This document shows positions 12,901-23,481 of a stretch of DNA of 64,000 bases, in pieces. The notes below the pieces were generated by a model. That model had not been told where the DNA came from and made no database searches. It worked only from the letters and a program-made list of their open reading frames with translations. A program made the translations under genes and the position numbers. This DNA is from Anaeramoeba flamelloides (Eukaryota; Metamonada; Anaeramoebidae): NCBI GenBank assembly GCA_027625915.1, contig JANTQA010000016.1, positions 1,369,001 to 1,433,000 of the forward strand, given 5' to 3'. How positions within the stretch are numbered: position 1 is the stretch's first letter; every line of letters starts with the position of its first letter.

Positions 12901-15900
12901 AATACTTTTAAAAATTTTCAAATCTTGATTTTATATAGTTTTGTTTAATTTTCAACTTGTTATTGATAGTTAGATATAAAATGAAAATTATTCAATCAAT
13001 TTTATTTATTTTTATATCTTTATTTTTGAGTATTATATGAAAAATTTTGTCAAAATATTATTTTCTGATTTTGAAATTAGTTTAAGTTTTTTATTTTTTC
13101 AAATAATATGTTATTTTTAAAAGGGTGGATGTAACTATTATTTTTGAAGAAAATTTGATCCAATATAAATAGAATGATTCTTTAAAAGTTTTAAAATATA
13201 TTAACTAAAACATTTAATCAAAAAAATTTTTAATTGCAGGTTTTTGTGTTATATATATTATAAAAAAAGATTCATGGAGTAAATTATTTAATTCATATAT
13301 TAAAAATATTTTATCTTTTTGGAAGTTGATTGGATTACTTGAATTTAATATCAGAAAAAAAATGAATTGTCTATTTGAATTAATAATTTTCATTTAGTTT
13401 TTATAATATTTAAAAAACAAACACAAAATACAAAAATTATTTTTTTTAATTTGAAAAATGTAATTTTTCTATTTCAAACAAAGCATTTTGAAAATATTAT
13501 TTTTAACAAAAAAAGAGTTGTCAAATAATGAAAAAATCTGAAATTAATATTTTAAAAATATTTACCTTGTCTTACAACATTTACGATTGGGATTTGATAA
13601 ACTTTTTGGAATCTCTCCTGCTAATAGGGTTATTTTTGTTAATAATCCAGATAATTTTTGTTGGTCATAATCCAAATGTTGGATTAATTTCAATTCATTT
13701 GATTTAAATTCTTCTGTTAATTTGTTTTGGATTCTTTCCAAAATACTTGTAACTTTTGAATATACTACTTCATAATTTGCATGTGAAATCCTGGTGAATA
13801 AAACTCCACAATATCTGTGAACCATTTCCGTAAAAGAATCGTGTTCTCTCATGAAATAAATATTATAAACTATCTTTGTTACTTCATTTGCAATTTGATC
13901 AGAAACAATTTTTTTTTTGAATTTTGTTTGATAATTTCCAATTTCTTCATAAGGCTATATAAAAAGAAGATGAAGAATATTAGTTGCAAAAATATTAATA
14001 TAAAAAATAAGATCAACATTATGATTAATAATAAAAATAAAATAAAAAAATTTATTTTGGTTTATAGAAGTTAATTGAATAAATCATTAATTCATTTCTG
14101 TAATTCTGTTTAAACAAGTTTTATTAAAAAAATTTTAAAAGAATTATAATCCCAAAAAAAGGGTCATTAAATAAGTTCTTTTTTTAATAAATAGTTTTCA
14201 AAAAGTTTTAAAAAAGATCTCAAAAAACAGTTTAAAATTAGATCATATATAATTATATTAAATAATTTAAAAAAGTGAAAAAAAAAAATATTTTTTTAAA
14301 ATTATTGTAAAGGAAGAAATATTTATCTTTTTATTTTTTTTTTAATTTAATGTCGAAATTTAAAGTTAATATTATTTTCATTAAGTGAAAAACTTGAGTG
14401 AATAAAAAAAAGTGTAAATTAATTTTATTTATGATTAATCTCACATTTTATCAATATAATTGAAAAAGAAAACGCACCATTCTTTCTTAAAATGGAAATT
14501 TGGTTGTTGGTTTTTATTGTTGTCTGTTGAAATTTTTTATAGAAAAATGTTAATCAAAAAAAAAAAACATTTTTATTTGAAATTAGATTTCTTTATTTAT
14601 TTTTGTATTCAGACAAATAATTTATTTAAAATTAAAGATCTCAAATTAATAAATATCAGAATAATTCAGATCCTATTAACATTAAAATCATTTTGTCACT
14701 AAAAATTGATTTGGAATTACATGATCTAATTATGAGAAAGCAAAAAATGATTTCAAATTCGTATTATTTGAATTAATTCCATGAAATAATGTTTTTTTTT
14801 TTTAAATATTACTATCTTTTTTTTATTTATTGAGAGAAAGGAGTAATTAAAGAAAAAAATGTATATATTTCATAAAGACGTGACAAAAAAGTATTTTATA
14901 ACTTTGAAAAATAGTTCTATTGAAGTTTGTCATCTCTTTTATAGATATTTTTGAAAACTTTTTTATCACATTTTTTCTAAAATGAATATATCTTTTTTTA
15001 AGTGTTGATTTGATAAGAATAAATCAATTTTTTTAAAACTGATAACGTTAAATTCAAATTAAAAAAAATTGATATTTTTGTCTCAAAGTACAATAAGGAG
15101 GCTTAAGGTGGTAGCCTATGTAAAGTAAAAGTTTTCACTTTTTTTATCAATTTCAATGAGGATCATAAAACAAGATTTTTTACTTTAATTTGTGTCATCT
15201 TTGATTGCTATTATTCAAAGTACTTTTTGAAAAATAATTTAATACATTTTATTTTCAAAAGTACAATAAAATGTCACAATAGAATGTTAAGTTTAATTTT
15301 CTTATCTACTTTGGGAAATATTATGTTGTTTTTACCTTTTATTCCTGATCTAAACATTCTATTGTGACATTTTATTGTACTTTTGAAAAAAAATTGGTTT
15401 TTATTATTTTTAAGGATAAAATGTAAATAATAAAAAACAAACCAAGCATCGTCTAAAGAAATAAACAATACAGTTTTTCTGATCCAATTAAAAATGTTTA
15501 AAAAAATGTAATTGTTGGCTTCTGGTATTACACTCTTACTATAATAGAATTTTCTCTAAATTTTAAAAGTAATAGTGTGATTTAGATGATAAAAAGAGAG
15601 AGATCATTTACAATCTTTATATCAATCATTTTATGTTTACCCTTATTGTGAAATATTCTGAATTTCAACTGTTGTTTTTAAGCTGAATTGAGTCAAGAAA
15701 ATAATTTAACTGTAGAAAATTAAAAAATATAGGATGCACTTGATTGATTTCAATTATCCTGGGAATTTTTATTGTTAGTTGTATTCTAATAGGATAATAT
15801 GTTAAGAGCATATTACTATTCCTCAATCCATTATTATTCTATATGTAAATGTTTCAATCAATCCATCAACCAAATCAAAACCAAAAGAAAAATATGTTTT

Positions 15901-18297
15901 GATCTGATCACTGGTTTAATTTGCTTCTTTGTAGTTTATTTTTCAAAATTAAATGTTTTTTTTGAAAATCTTTATCTTAATCAAATTATTGTTTTTCTAA
16001 TTTCAAAATATATTTTAATTTATCCAAAAATGTATTAAATCATAATTAATTTTTAATACTGGTATGAAGATCAATATCATGATTTGTTATTTATTTCCTA
16101 TTTACATATTATCATAATTCCAACTAACAGATATTTTTTACTTTAATTGGAATTGAAATAGAAAATGTTCAATTACTCTTTTTTACATGTTTAAAAGAAT
16201 GATTAATGTGAACTGAATTATTTTTTAGTTATTCACAAAATAGTGAATCCCAAAGATGGGGAAACGATTAAAAGTATGTTAATTTTTTTCTGACTCATAC
16301 ATAGATTTGGTTACACTATTGATTTAAAGTCGAGTAAACATTTTCAAACAAAGTTTTCTAAATAAATTTAATAATAGTTTGAAAATTTCTAAAAAATGAG
16401 ATATTTTTATTTACAAAAATTCAAAAGAATTATCTAGAAAATATTATGGCAGATTTGTAAGATAAAAACAAAACATGATTTATTATTTTATTAATAATTA
16501 AATAATTAAAAAGTTATCAAAACGAAAAAAAAAAAAAAAAGAATTTATTTAATTGACAAAAACTTTTTTAATAATATTGAAATTATTTTATCAAAGAAAA
16601 TGAAAATCCTTTTGAAAAAATATGATACATTTAAAGAGAAATATATAGAATCGATAGTATTGAAACCTGCTATTCTCTTTTCTAAAGTAGTATTTTTGAA
16701 AAAAAAATAATAATGATTTTAATTTTTTTTTTGAGAATCTCTATAATAGTTAGATTTATAGAACATTTTGTTGAAGATAAAAGTATGTTCAAATAATTAC
16801 AAAATATAATATGAATAAAATCTGAAAATATTAATCGAATGGATTTGGTATTATCAAAAAAATAATCTTGATAATAAAAAAAATTAAATAAATTACTTTT
16901 AATTTAGTTTTTTTTATTTCATTTATTAATATTATTTTCACTGGAATATTAATTGTAAAGATTAGTAAAATAAAGGCTTTTTATCTTTTTTTAAATTTTT
17001 GTGTTTTTTTTTTGTAGAGCCAAGAGTTTAAGAGCATCAATATAATTTTTAATAAACAATCACATGTTTCAATTTCTATGTTTATTATAGTGTTGCTAGT
17101 TCCCTACTTAAATTTCGAAAAATATTGTTTCTAATTGATCTTTTGGGGTTTTTTCAATTTAAATAAGTCGTAAAATATTTTGGGGATTTGAAAACAAAAT
17201 TTTTGTTTATAAATTAGAAAATAAGAGATATTTCAAAAAAATTCCGTTCTTTCTTTTGCCACATTTACAAATTGGAAAAATTCATTGAAAAGTAGTATTA
17301 TTGAAAATATTGGTACTTAAATTCTAAATTTGAAAAAATTTTCACTTCATCTTTGCTTTTTCTTTTACAATATTCGTTTTCCAAAGAAAGAGACTGAAAC
17401 TGGTGTGATCTATTTTTTTCTTAATTTGTTTGATCCCTTTTTATCTGTATATATTGGGTGAATTAAGAATCCTAAACGAAAGTCAGATTTCATAATTGAA
17501 AAAAAGATGATCAGCTGAAATTTTATTCCATTTAAAATTTTTAAATTCCAGTATACAAGATTTCAAGATATATCCTTAAAATGGTTGATCGATAAAGAGA
17601 AAAAAAAGTTTTGTGTGTGTTAAATAAATTCTCATTAATTGAGATTTTTAATAGTTTGGTTTATTTGGGTTTTGAGATTAATTATTTTGTTTCTTGTTTT
17701 GATTTTGTTTTTCCAAAAGAGGAATATTTTAGGCTTTTTTTTTCATCAAAAAAAAAAAAAAAAAAAGAAAAAGTAAAATAAAAAACACAGATTTTGTGCA
17801 TTCACACCCAACTCAAACAAGCAAGAATCAAAGAGCATCATTGTGAAGAATAAATAAAACTTTTTTATTCAAATATTTTTGAATTGTTAGATCTTTTTTA
17901 CAATGATTATTGTTATTTTTTTTTTTCTTTGAAGATTTTTTTCATAAAAATTAACTCTATTTGTTGTTAAAGTTAATTTGAAAATTTCGTTAATTTGTAA
18001 AATTGGTGGGACTTTTTTCCTTTTTCACCTTTTGATTTTTGAATTGGAGTTTTTTTTTTTTTTTTAATAATCAAAAAAAAGATTCCAATGATGAAAATTA
18101 ATTCAATTTTTTAAAAGAGTTGTTTGATCTTTAACTTTAATTATTTTTGAAGATGTTGTTTGAACAAAAAAAGTTCAGCAGTTGTATTTTTTTTAAAAAA
18201 ATATAAAGAAGAAATCGTTATTTGGAAGAAATGAGAAAAAGAAAAATGAAAATTTGAATAAAAAAATAAATAAAAAATTTGTTTTTCAAAAAAAGAG

Positions 18298-18328
<31 letters not shown>

Positions 18329-18665
18329 AAACACAAACCATTTTATAACTGGCTTCAAGTGACTGAATCAAAAGTTCCATTAGAATTACGAAAGATTGTT
18401 CAAGTTTTTCGAATTGTGGATCTTGAGGAGAATAATTTTTTTCTGTTAAGGATCCCAAGATCTTTCCAAGAATGAGAAGAACGGACTCTAACCGAGTTTT
18501 TGAGAAGGTGACAATGGTCTCACGTTCGTGTGGAATTGTTTGTTCTAAAAATTCTGATGCTACAAAGACAACGCAAGTCGAACAGTAGGTTGAATCTGTA
18601 AACAGTGGCAAAAAGTTTTTAACCCTTTGGCACATAACTTTTAACATTTGTCCGTGTGTTTGCAT
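3938..18665 (-). CDS. NF1: Neurofibromin (NF1)-like RasGAP, four exons
   Basis: Full-length neurofibromin relative: a GTPase-activating protein that switches Ras off, with a central GAP domain, a Sec14-PH lipid-binding module and long helical-repeat arms. Exons on the minus strand: 18665-18339, 13954-13585, 12446-11198 and 10076-3938, about 8.1 kb of coding sequence or roughly 2,690 residues, close to NF1's usual ~2,800. Splice phases agree at all three junctions (0, 1 and 0) and the protein is collinear with animal NF1 throughout. About 13 apparent frame breaks fall in exons 3 and 4, near 12290, 11260, 9790, 9755, 9700, 9365, 9245, 8840, 8755, 7495, 7065, 6915 and 5510; most sit in A or T runs and none needs an in-frame nonsense substitution. 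Either the assembly has homopolymer indels here or the gene is decaying. Family identity is firm; integrity is not. Confidence 0.85.
6911..7517 (-). CDS. NF1: NF1-like gene, exon 4 part 3 (Sec14-PH module start)
   Basis: Covers the linker after the GAP domain and the start of the Sec14-like lipid-binding module. 'DVIYHKGKSKK' shifts at an A9 run (7062-7070) into 'ESVIYAINR...LLLYHILIMIKPL' and 'KPYIIILDLTDF', matching NF1 'IFYQAGTSKAGNPIFYYV...[26 protein letters not shown]'. A further break near 6915, at an A6 run, is needed to join the C-terminal part. One A too many at 7062-7070 would explain the first break. Confidence 0.75.
7459..8748 (-). CDS. NF1: NF1-like gene, exon 4 part 2 (RasGAP catalytic domain)
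   Basis: The longest uninterrupted block of the gene and its catalytic core. It begins around 'EVDLFAMEAITKLLDELPL' (NF1 'DLDQASMEAVVSLLAGLPL'). The arginine-finger loop is present as 'TLFRRNSFASKMM' (NF1 'TLFRGNSLASKIM'), so the Arg that enters the Ras active site is kept. The GAP signature FLR...PAI is present as 'FLRFICPAIISPE', with Cys where NF1 has Asn. The helix '...EEFMIPLNKFIESNQENF' closes the domain. The frame is lost at an A6 run near 7495 and resumes one base over, in a low-complexity 'NNNNDDNEENEPEE' linker. Catalytic capacity looks intact if the breaks are artefacts. Confidence 0.85.
   Translation of the reverse strand: MKKLINEVDLFAMEAITKLLDELPLQKPWVGKTKQPTGEEILEQKSNLFYQYFTFFTQLLSRLRAKNVNNSSSNISEEEKKLSQLTVIALSYMLHANVNVGLHHTLPMGYVKNLVTRSEFLDVFTNILKQGTEFGNLKETLEDKYRNLIEMILDKDLIVTKAICEIIKVTEMDLLAGILIRINRTRGSDIELLKFMIETEVNNNPIDQPSTLFRRNSFASKMMSAYSKTIGKQYLKKALSDLIQTTINDIMVNKKGIEIDQRKLKQDENLDENLKNLLELTQVYFNKIMNSLSNVPISFYKISNILKTTVESKFKNCTNIVIAGFFFLRFICPAIISPENADLVKERIPVEVRRALILITKALQNLANGVMFGKKEEFMIPLNKFIESNQENFNQLVIKLSNANYLDNLNNGKGSNNHQKRAITRKGPK
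8829..10076 (-). CDS. NF1: NF1-like gene, exon 4 part 1 (region before the GAP domain)
   Basis: Starts after the acceptor 'aaaaatag' at 10077 with 'ANTRIENALLMLLCNSDP'. NF1-like blocks follow in order: 'IRSLFRRIDTATTGNKPAW' (NF1 'LLRRIEHPTAGNTEAW'), 'LEWENDLGFLISLAAVAK', 'IWVDGKAGIFEKVNKSQIA', and 'MCKLITLLMEKKDFILFKRE' (NF1 'LCQLVEVMMARRDDLSFCQE'), ending in an Asn/Lys-rich linker. The frame switches about six times (near 9790, 9755, 9700, 9365, 9245 and 8840), mostly at runs of 6-8 A or T. Every piece between the breaks aligns in the order expected for one protein. Confidence 0.72.
10077..11197 (-). other. Intron 3 of the NF1-like gene
   Basis: A 1,121-nt intron from donor GTAATA (11197) to acceptor 'aaaaatag' (10077). 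It is about 85-90% A+T by eye, with several T runs longer than 12, and has a short tandem array at its donor end. No coding pattern. Confidence 0.6.
11121..11172. repeat. 11-bp tandem array
   Basis: About four and a half copies of an 11-base unit (acaaaaaaatt) in a row, then an imperfect A-rich tail. It sits just inside the donor end of intron 3 of the NF1-like gene and probably arose by slippage. Confidence 0.85.
11198..12446 (-). CDS. NF1: NF1-like gene, exon 3 (N-terminal arm)
   Basis: Begins 'ga att tgg aat tgg' after an acceptor in an A run and ends '...LTHDQ' before a GTAATA donor. Recognisable NF1 counterparts are 'GIWNWIDYHPEQFTEFY', 'LLVLCPKIILQI', 'DVELLVDFLVSSFRLTP' and 'CLHPNSAPIFKLMLIKSL'. 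Two apparent frame breaks: near 12290, where '...SILAI' must shift into 'LTMLLVLCP' (not an obvious homopolymer), and near 11260, where '...LDILR' must shift into 'RNKFLIGHLKNE' in an A-rich run. Both sides of each break align with NF1. Confidence 0.75.
12447..13584 (-). other. Intron 2 of the NF1-like gene
   Basis: A 1,138-nt intron from donor GTAAAT to an acceptor in an A run. It carries repeat copy A1 and otherwise AT-rich filler with no coding pattern. Confidence 0.6.
12702..12892. repeat. MITE family A, copy 1 (degraded)
   Basis: Matches the family consensus best seen at 47696-47893: inner arm 'aagtttaaggcacaaaaaa' on the left and 'tttgtgcctta...cccttaaaag...aattgactg' on the right. The outermost left bases have diverged. 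An 18-bp direct repeat (atttcaaatacttttaaa) occurs at 12699-12716 and 12895-12912, around the element. Confidence 0.65.
13585..13954 (-). CDS. NF1: NF1-like gene, exon 2 (N-terminal helical arm)
   Basis: Acceptor 'tatatag' at 13955, then a 370-nt exon open in one frame starting Pro-Tyr-Glu-Glu. It corresponds to the NF1 segment that precedes the conserved 'WNW' block. Of three GT sites near the end, the donor GTAAAT (13584-13583) leaves one base (c) that joins 'ga' of exon 3 to make Arg, giving '...SNPN-R-IWNWIDYHPEQF', which aligns with NF1 'FWNWVENYPDEF'. The exon frame is intact. Confidence 0.7.
13955..18338 (-). other. Intron 1 of the NF1-like gene (4.4 kb)
   Basis: Long for this window. 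It contains the 37-bp foldback at 15252-15389, many A/T runs (including a run near 17750-17765) and no second gene I can support. A short open stretch on the plus strand near 16228-16273 ends at a good donor-like GTATGT, but it is too short to call. Confidence 0.6.
15252..15389. repeat. Perfect inverted repeat, 37-bp arms
   Basis: Arms 15252-15288 and 15353-15389 are exact reverse complements, beginning 'ttttcaaaagtacaataaaa', with a 64-base spacer. It lies in intron 1 of the NF1-like gene, so the transcript could form a long hairpin. Perfect arms in decaying AT-rich DNA suggest recent origin. It could be a miniature foldback transposon; no target duplication is obvious. Confidence 0.85.
18339..18665 (-). 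CDS. NF1: NF1-like gene, exon 1 (N-terminus, 109 aa)
   Basis: Starts at the ATG (complement of 18663-18665) after an A-rich leader and ends with an ATG codon before a GTTTGT donor, so phase 0. The residues correspond to the start of neurofibromin: the segment around 'FEKLEQSFVILMELLIQSLE' matches the early helical region of NF1. The donor abuts a 26-base T run (A run on the plus strand, about 18299-18326), an unusual place for a splice site. A following intron of 4.4 kb separates it from exon 2. Confidence 0.7.
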
Positions 18666-21600
18666 TTTTGTTTTTCCTTAAAATAAAGCTAGAAAATTTT
18701 GATAAAAGTGGTAGACAAACAGAAAAAGAAAAAGTTTAACTTGAAAAATTGTGGAAAATGAAAAAGATAACAATTATTGATTTTCCGAATATATTTTGGA
18801 AAATTAGTTTACTTTATGAAATCTTCAATGTTTTTCGAATTTAAGGGTTAAAAGTACTTGGTTAATTGTAATTTTCAGACTGAATGGGAATATATTTTCA
18901 TTTCTTTATCGTTTTTCGTCAATAGAGTTTTTTTCAGATATGAATAGTAGTTGTCTCTTATAAAACAAAAATAAGGAAAAAGAGGTAAAAAATTTTTCTA
19001 ATTTGTGATCCAAAAAACGTGGTGTGTTTGGTTATTGGTAAACTGTATTATTTTTAAAATACAGTCTTTCCAAGGCTACCGTGATTTTTTAATTTTTTAC
19101 AAGCAAATGGAGCTGTTATCAATTTGCAAAAGTTGAAATTTTGTTATTAAGGATTATGTGTTTACATTTTGTTTAAATAAAAATTTACAAAACTCATGAA
19201 CAGAAAGTATGAATTACAATCTATTTAATGAAAACTCTATTTGGAAAAGAAAGGGAAGTGAAATCAAGTGAAATTTTTTTTCCCTTTTGACATGTAATTT
19301 AAGTAAAACATGTCAATATTTTTGATATTTTATTCTTACTTCTTAAGGTTTACAATCAATGAGATCTTAAAAACCAAAACCCATAAATCTTAAAAAATCA
19401 AAAAAATACAATTATTTTGATCAAGAGGAAATATTAGTAAAAAATTTAAAAATTGTTTCTCATTTTAAAAACCTTGATATCAGTAAAAAAAGCAAAAAAT
19501 GGACATTTTTTTTTTAAATTAATTTTTATGTCATATCAGTAAGTTAGAGTTTTGAACCCAGGATTTAGATAGGCTTGAATAGTAATCATTTTTACCTTTC
19601 AGGCAACCTTTTGGTCATCTTGTTTTTGAAAAAGGGGGATTATTAAAAAAAATGATAAAAAAAAATTACATTTTTTACTTTTTTACTGGAATAAGGGCTT
19701 TAAAGATTATATATCCCAATTGCCCAGTAATCATTAACATTTCGGGTTTAAATATTGATTAAACATTCTAAATTAATCAAATTTGCACCTTTGGTAAATC
19801 CATAATTAAAAAAACTCATCCATCTGGAAAATTAATAGAGAAAATAACTGGAAAATTAAAATCAAATTTATTGTGATTATTTCTTAAATAAATTCTAAAT
19901 TTATTAGAAAACAGATATTATGAAAATGATGTTGTTTTTGCCTCTATGATATAAGAATGTTATTCTTTAGACTTTTCCTTTAATATTTTTTTTCAAAATT
20001 TTAGATTTAAATGGGATAATTAGTAGAATTTTTTTTTCTCAAAAACTTTTACTTATTTTTTTATAAATTACAAACAATCAAAAACTTTCTCAAATTAAAA
20101 TATATCCATGTAAATTTATTAAAAAAATGGTTTTTATTTTAAAATTCAATATCATGATTATATTTTAATTTTCTACATAGTTTCTCTATTAATTTTTACA
20201 GGAAAAATAAAATTTTAGTCACAAGATTTGAACCAAATTTAAGGTACCAAAAAATTACAAATTAAAGCACAAAATTTGTAATTTTTTTTTTTTAATAAAT
20301 TATTTTTGGAGATTCTGAATTGTGTATCAAAATTAGGGATTTTTGTCCAGTGCCTTACATTTTGTTGAATGTTTGTACTTTAAAAGTGTAATTGACTGTA
20401 ATATTTTGAATAATTTCGATTTATACATTAAACGGGGGGGTTAAATTGATAGATTTAGAATATTTTTACCAATAACCTAATTAGAAATATCAGTGGTTAA
20501 CTTATAATTGCGATATTTTTCTATAAAGGTGGAAGTGCTTTTGCAATTTTTCCGAATATTTTCAATTGATCAGAAAAATGTAATTTCTAAGGTTTTTGAA
20601 AATATACCAATTTTAGATTTAAGAAAAAGTTAAATATTGTAATTTTTGCCAATATTTTGTCAAAGGGTGCATTTTAAGAAGATAATAACACTTTTTTCTT
20701 TATTGGGGTATCTTTTCAAAACTTTAGAAATAGATGAAAATACCTAGGTTTTCCAAGATTCATACCAGTCTAGTAAAATTGATGATTTTACTCTATTCTT
20801 TCAAATTGTGGAAAAAAAAATGATAGTAGATAGTTTTCAATTTGATTATGCGAATTATATTATTATTATTTATTGATTTTCTAATTATTGTTCTTCTTCT
20901 AATTTTTTAATTTGATGTAATTTTATTAATTGTCCCTTTCTCTAAATAAATAGAAAGAAAGTAATAAAGTAATTTAAAAGGGGTTATAAGAAGCAATTGA
21001 TAAAGAATCAAAAAAAAAATAAAAAAAATAAAAAAATTAATGTAGTCATTTAATTAAGAACACCCAAAATCACATTAATTTTGCTTTTGGTTAATTTAAT
21101 TTAATTTGATAATTGATCATGAATGTTCACTTGGGATTAGTTGTATGAGTGTTGTAATTATTTTTTTTTATTTTTTTTTTTAATCTGATTTCCTTTAAAA
21201 CTTATACATTATTAACCTTTGTCTGTTCGTTTTTATATTTAAGTTACTTATACTATCAGTATTAAATGTTTCAAGATTGGCAAGTAATCCATTATTCTTT
21301 TTTTATTTGTAACTTTGCTTCCTAATATAAAGAATATTCATTTTAGATAAAATGGAAAAAAAATAAAAAAAATTAATTGTTTCTTATTTTGTATTTCCTA
21401 ATTCTTAAATTCATTCAATATAAAGTAAATTGTTGATTTTATTAATACAATGAATTTAATTCAAAGTATTATATTTTGCTGTTATTTAATAGCCTTCTCT
21501 ATTTTATAAAGAAGGGATTATGTAATAATGTTGAGATAGAAATAACTTTTTTGAGAAATGAAAAAAAAAAAAAAAACTTTAGATCTAAAAATTTGCTTAA

Positions 21601-23398
21601 AGAGTAGCAATTTAAAATAACTAAAGTTGTTTTCAAAATAATATATTCTAATCATTCGAATTGGAAATTGGATATCTGGCTTTGACATTTTTTTGTGAAA
21701 ATTTACTAATTTTTCATTGTTGATTTTTTGAGATCGATCTCGCTTCTGCTTGGTTAATTTTTTCATTGGTATTACATCCTCATAAAAATTAAAAAAATTA
21801 AAAAAAAAAAAAAAATTAAATTCCGAAAAGGTTTTTTACTATAATAAATTCTACGGTTAAGTAAAAAAAAAAAAAAAAAAATGGTATTGATCTGAAAATC
21901 ATGGTTAAAAACTTTGAAAATTTAATTTTTGATTTACAATTTTTCAAAAATAACTGTAATCATTTTATTTAATAATACTCTTATAAAATGATTTAATTTT
22001 CTTTAAAAAATTCAATATTCTTAAAATTTTCGAATATCGTTTTTTATTTTTTCACGAATAAAAGATTTTTTAGCTAATTTGCTTATTTAAAATTGAAATC
22101 ATAATCATAAAAGTGTATCAAAGAAATTCATGAGAATTTTAAAAAACAATAAACTTTAAAAAGATTGTTTAAAAATTATCAATTTCATAATCAAAATAAT
22201 ACGTGCCCAAAGACAATAATCAGTTTATTAAAATATAGTCTGTGTTTTATTTTCTTCTTGCCCCAATGTAAAATCCAATCCATTACCCAATTATATACCT
22301 AAGTTCAAATCAATTTATAAAGTAAAATTCTTGATATTTTCAAAAAATTAAAATTATTAATGCAATTAGTTCAAAATTGTCAGTAATTTTCGGAAATTTT
22401 GGGAATTTTTTTGTTTTTTTTGATTGATAAAATGTTTGTCATATCAAGATATACTCTCTATTTTTTGAGATGATTTTTTCCAATTTGATCCTTCATTTTG
22501 AGGATTTTTTTTTTAATAATTAAACTTTAAGAAACCCATACCATATTTATCTAGGGTTTATTCTCAGTTTCTTTGATCTGTTAATTTATAAGTCTTCTAT
22601 AAAAAAGAAAAACTCTTTTGATTTTGAAATATTGAGATTTAACTTTTCTGAACTTTTTATTTGAACAACAGTAAGAATAAAATTTAGATAAATTTAATTT
22701 GGTATTTATGAAATGATTTTTTTAAAAGGAAATTGAAAGAAAAAAGAAAGTTGATTCTTTGATGGTAAATTCAGTTTGGTGGCTTACTACTTTTAATTGC
22801 AAAATAAAATAATCAATATTTTCATACAACTTACTAAAAAAAGCACAGCCCAAGAATTCATAAATTTATAAAGTCAACCTTTCCAAAGAAGAGAAAATTA
22901 ATAGTCTAAGTGTTTTTACGGATTTTTAAATTAATAATCTTACATGATTTGAAAACTCTTTTTTGGAAAGTTAAATGAAAATTTTGTTTATTTTATTTTG
23001 CAACAAATAGTAAGTCTTAAAAAGTTAAATAAAGTTTTTGTAACAATCAAGGAGGTAGATTAACAAAAAAAATACTAGTTGTTGCTAAATAAATGAAACA
23101 AAATTTCATTCAGGTTTCCAAAAAAAGATTATTAGTTTAATCATGTAATAAATTAAATTTTATATATTTTAAAAACAACTTAAATTATTGGTGTTCTCTT
23201 TAGAATCAGGTCTTTGATAATTTTTTTTAATTTTTGGTCAGGTGATTTTTTTAGATGGAAAGCTGAATGAAAAGGTTGATCTTTTTATTTTACAATCAAC
23301 AGTTAACTTTCTCAATCACTTTTTCAAGAAAAACCACTCTCGTTTATATAATTTATCACACAGCATTAGAATAAACAGTTAAATTTTCTGAATTGCAG
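18666..23398. other. Intergenic, 4.7 kb
   Basis: Upstream of both the NF1-like gene (-) and the next gene (+), so it should hold their promoters, though no element can be named. It contains MITE copy A2 and numerous A/T runs. A few short open stretches with splice-like ends near 19585-19740 (minus strand) are not strong enough to call. Confidence 0.4.
20210..20398. repeat. MITE family A, copy 2 (degraded)
   Basis: Left part 'caaatttaaggtaccaaaaa' and 'aaattaaagcacaaaattt', right part 'gtgccttacattttgttga' and 'taaaagtgtaattgactg' followed by TA. Arms and spacer length match the family A pattern. The left tip has diverged. Confidence 0.7.
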
Positions 23399-23481
23399 GT
23401 ATAATTTTTCTCCAGAAATTCAAAAAATTTTTTTTAAAAAAAATTGTCTATCCGTTAAATTTTTTAAATTTTTGCCAATAG

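Noticed and set aside
16228-16273. Possible micro-exon ('VNPKDGETIK') with a GTATGT donor on the plus strand
   Set aside because: Only about 15 codons, no partner exons found, and it lies inside intron 1 of the opposite-strand gene.
19555-19575. 'gggttcaaaac' on the minus strand resembling a tRNA T-loop
   Set aside because: The T-stem is not complementary and no acceptor, D or anticodon arms can be drawn.
19585-19750. Minus-strand chain of tiny open pieces with splice-like ends
   Set aside because: Joining them needs a 22-nt intron, far shorter than any other intron here, and the pieces show no domain.
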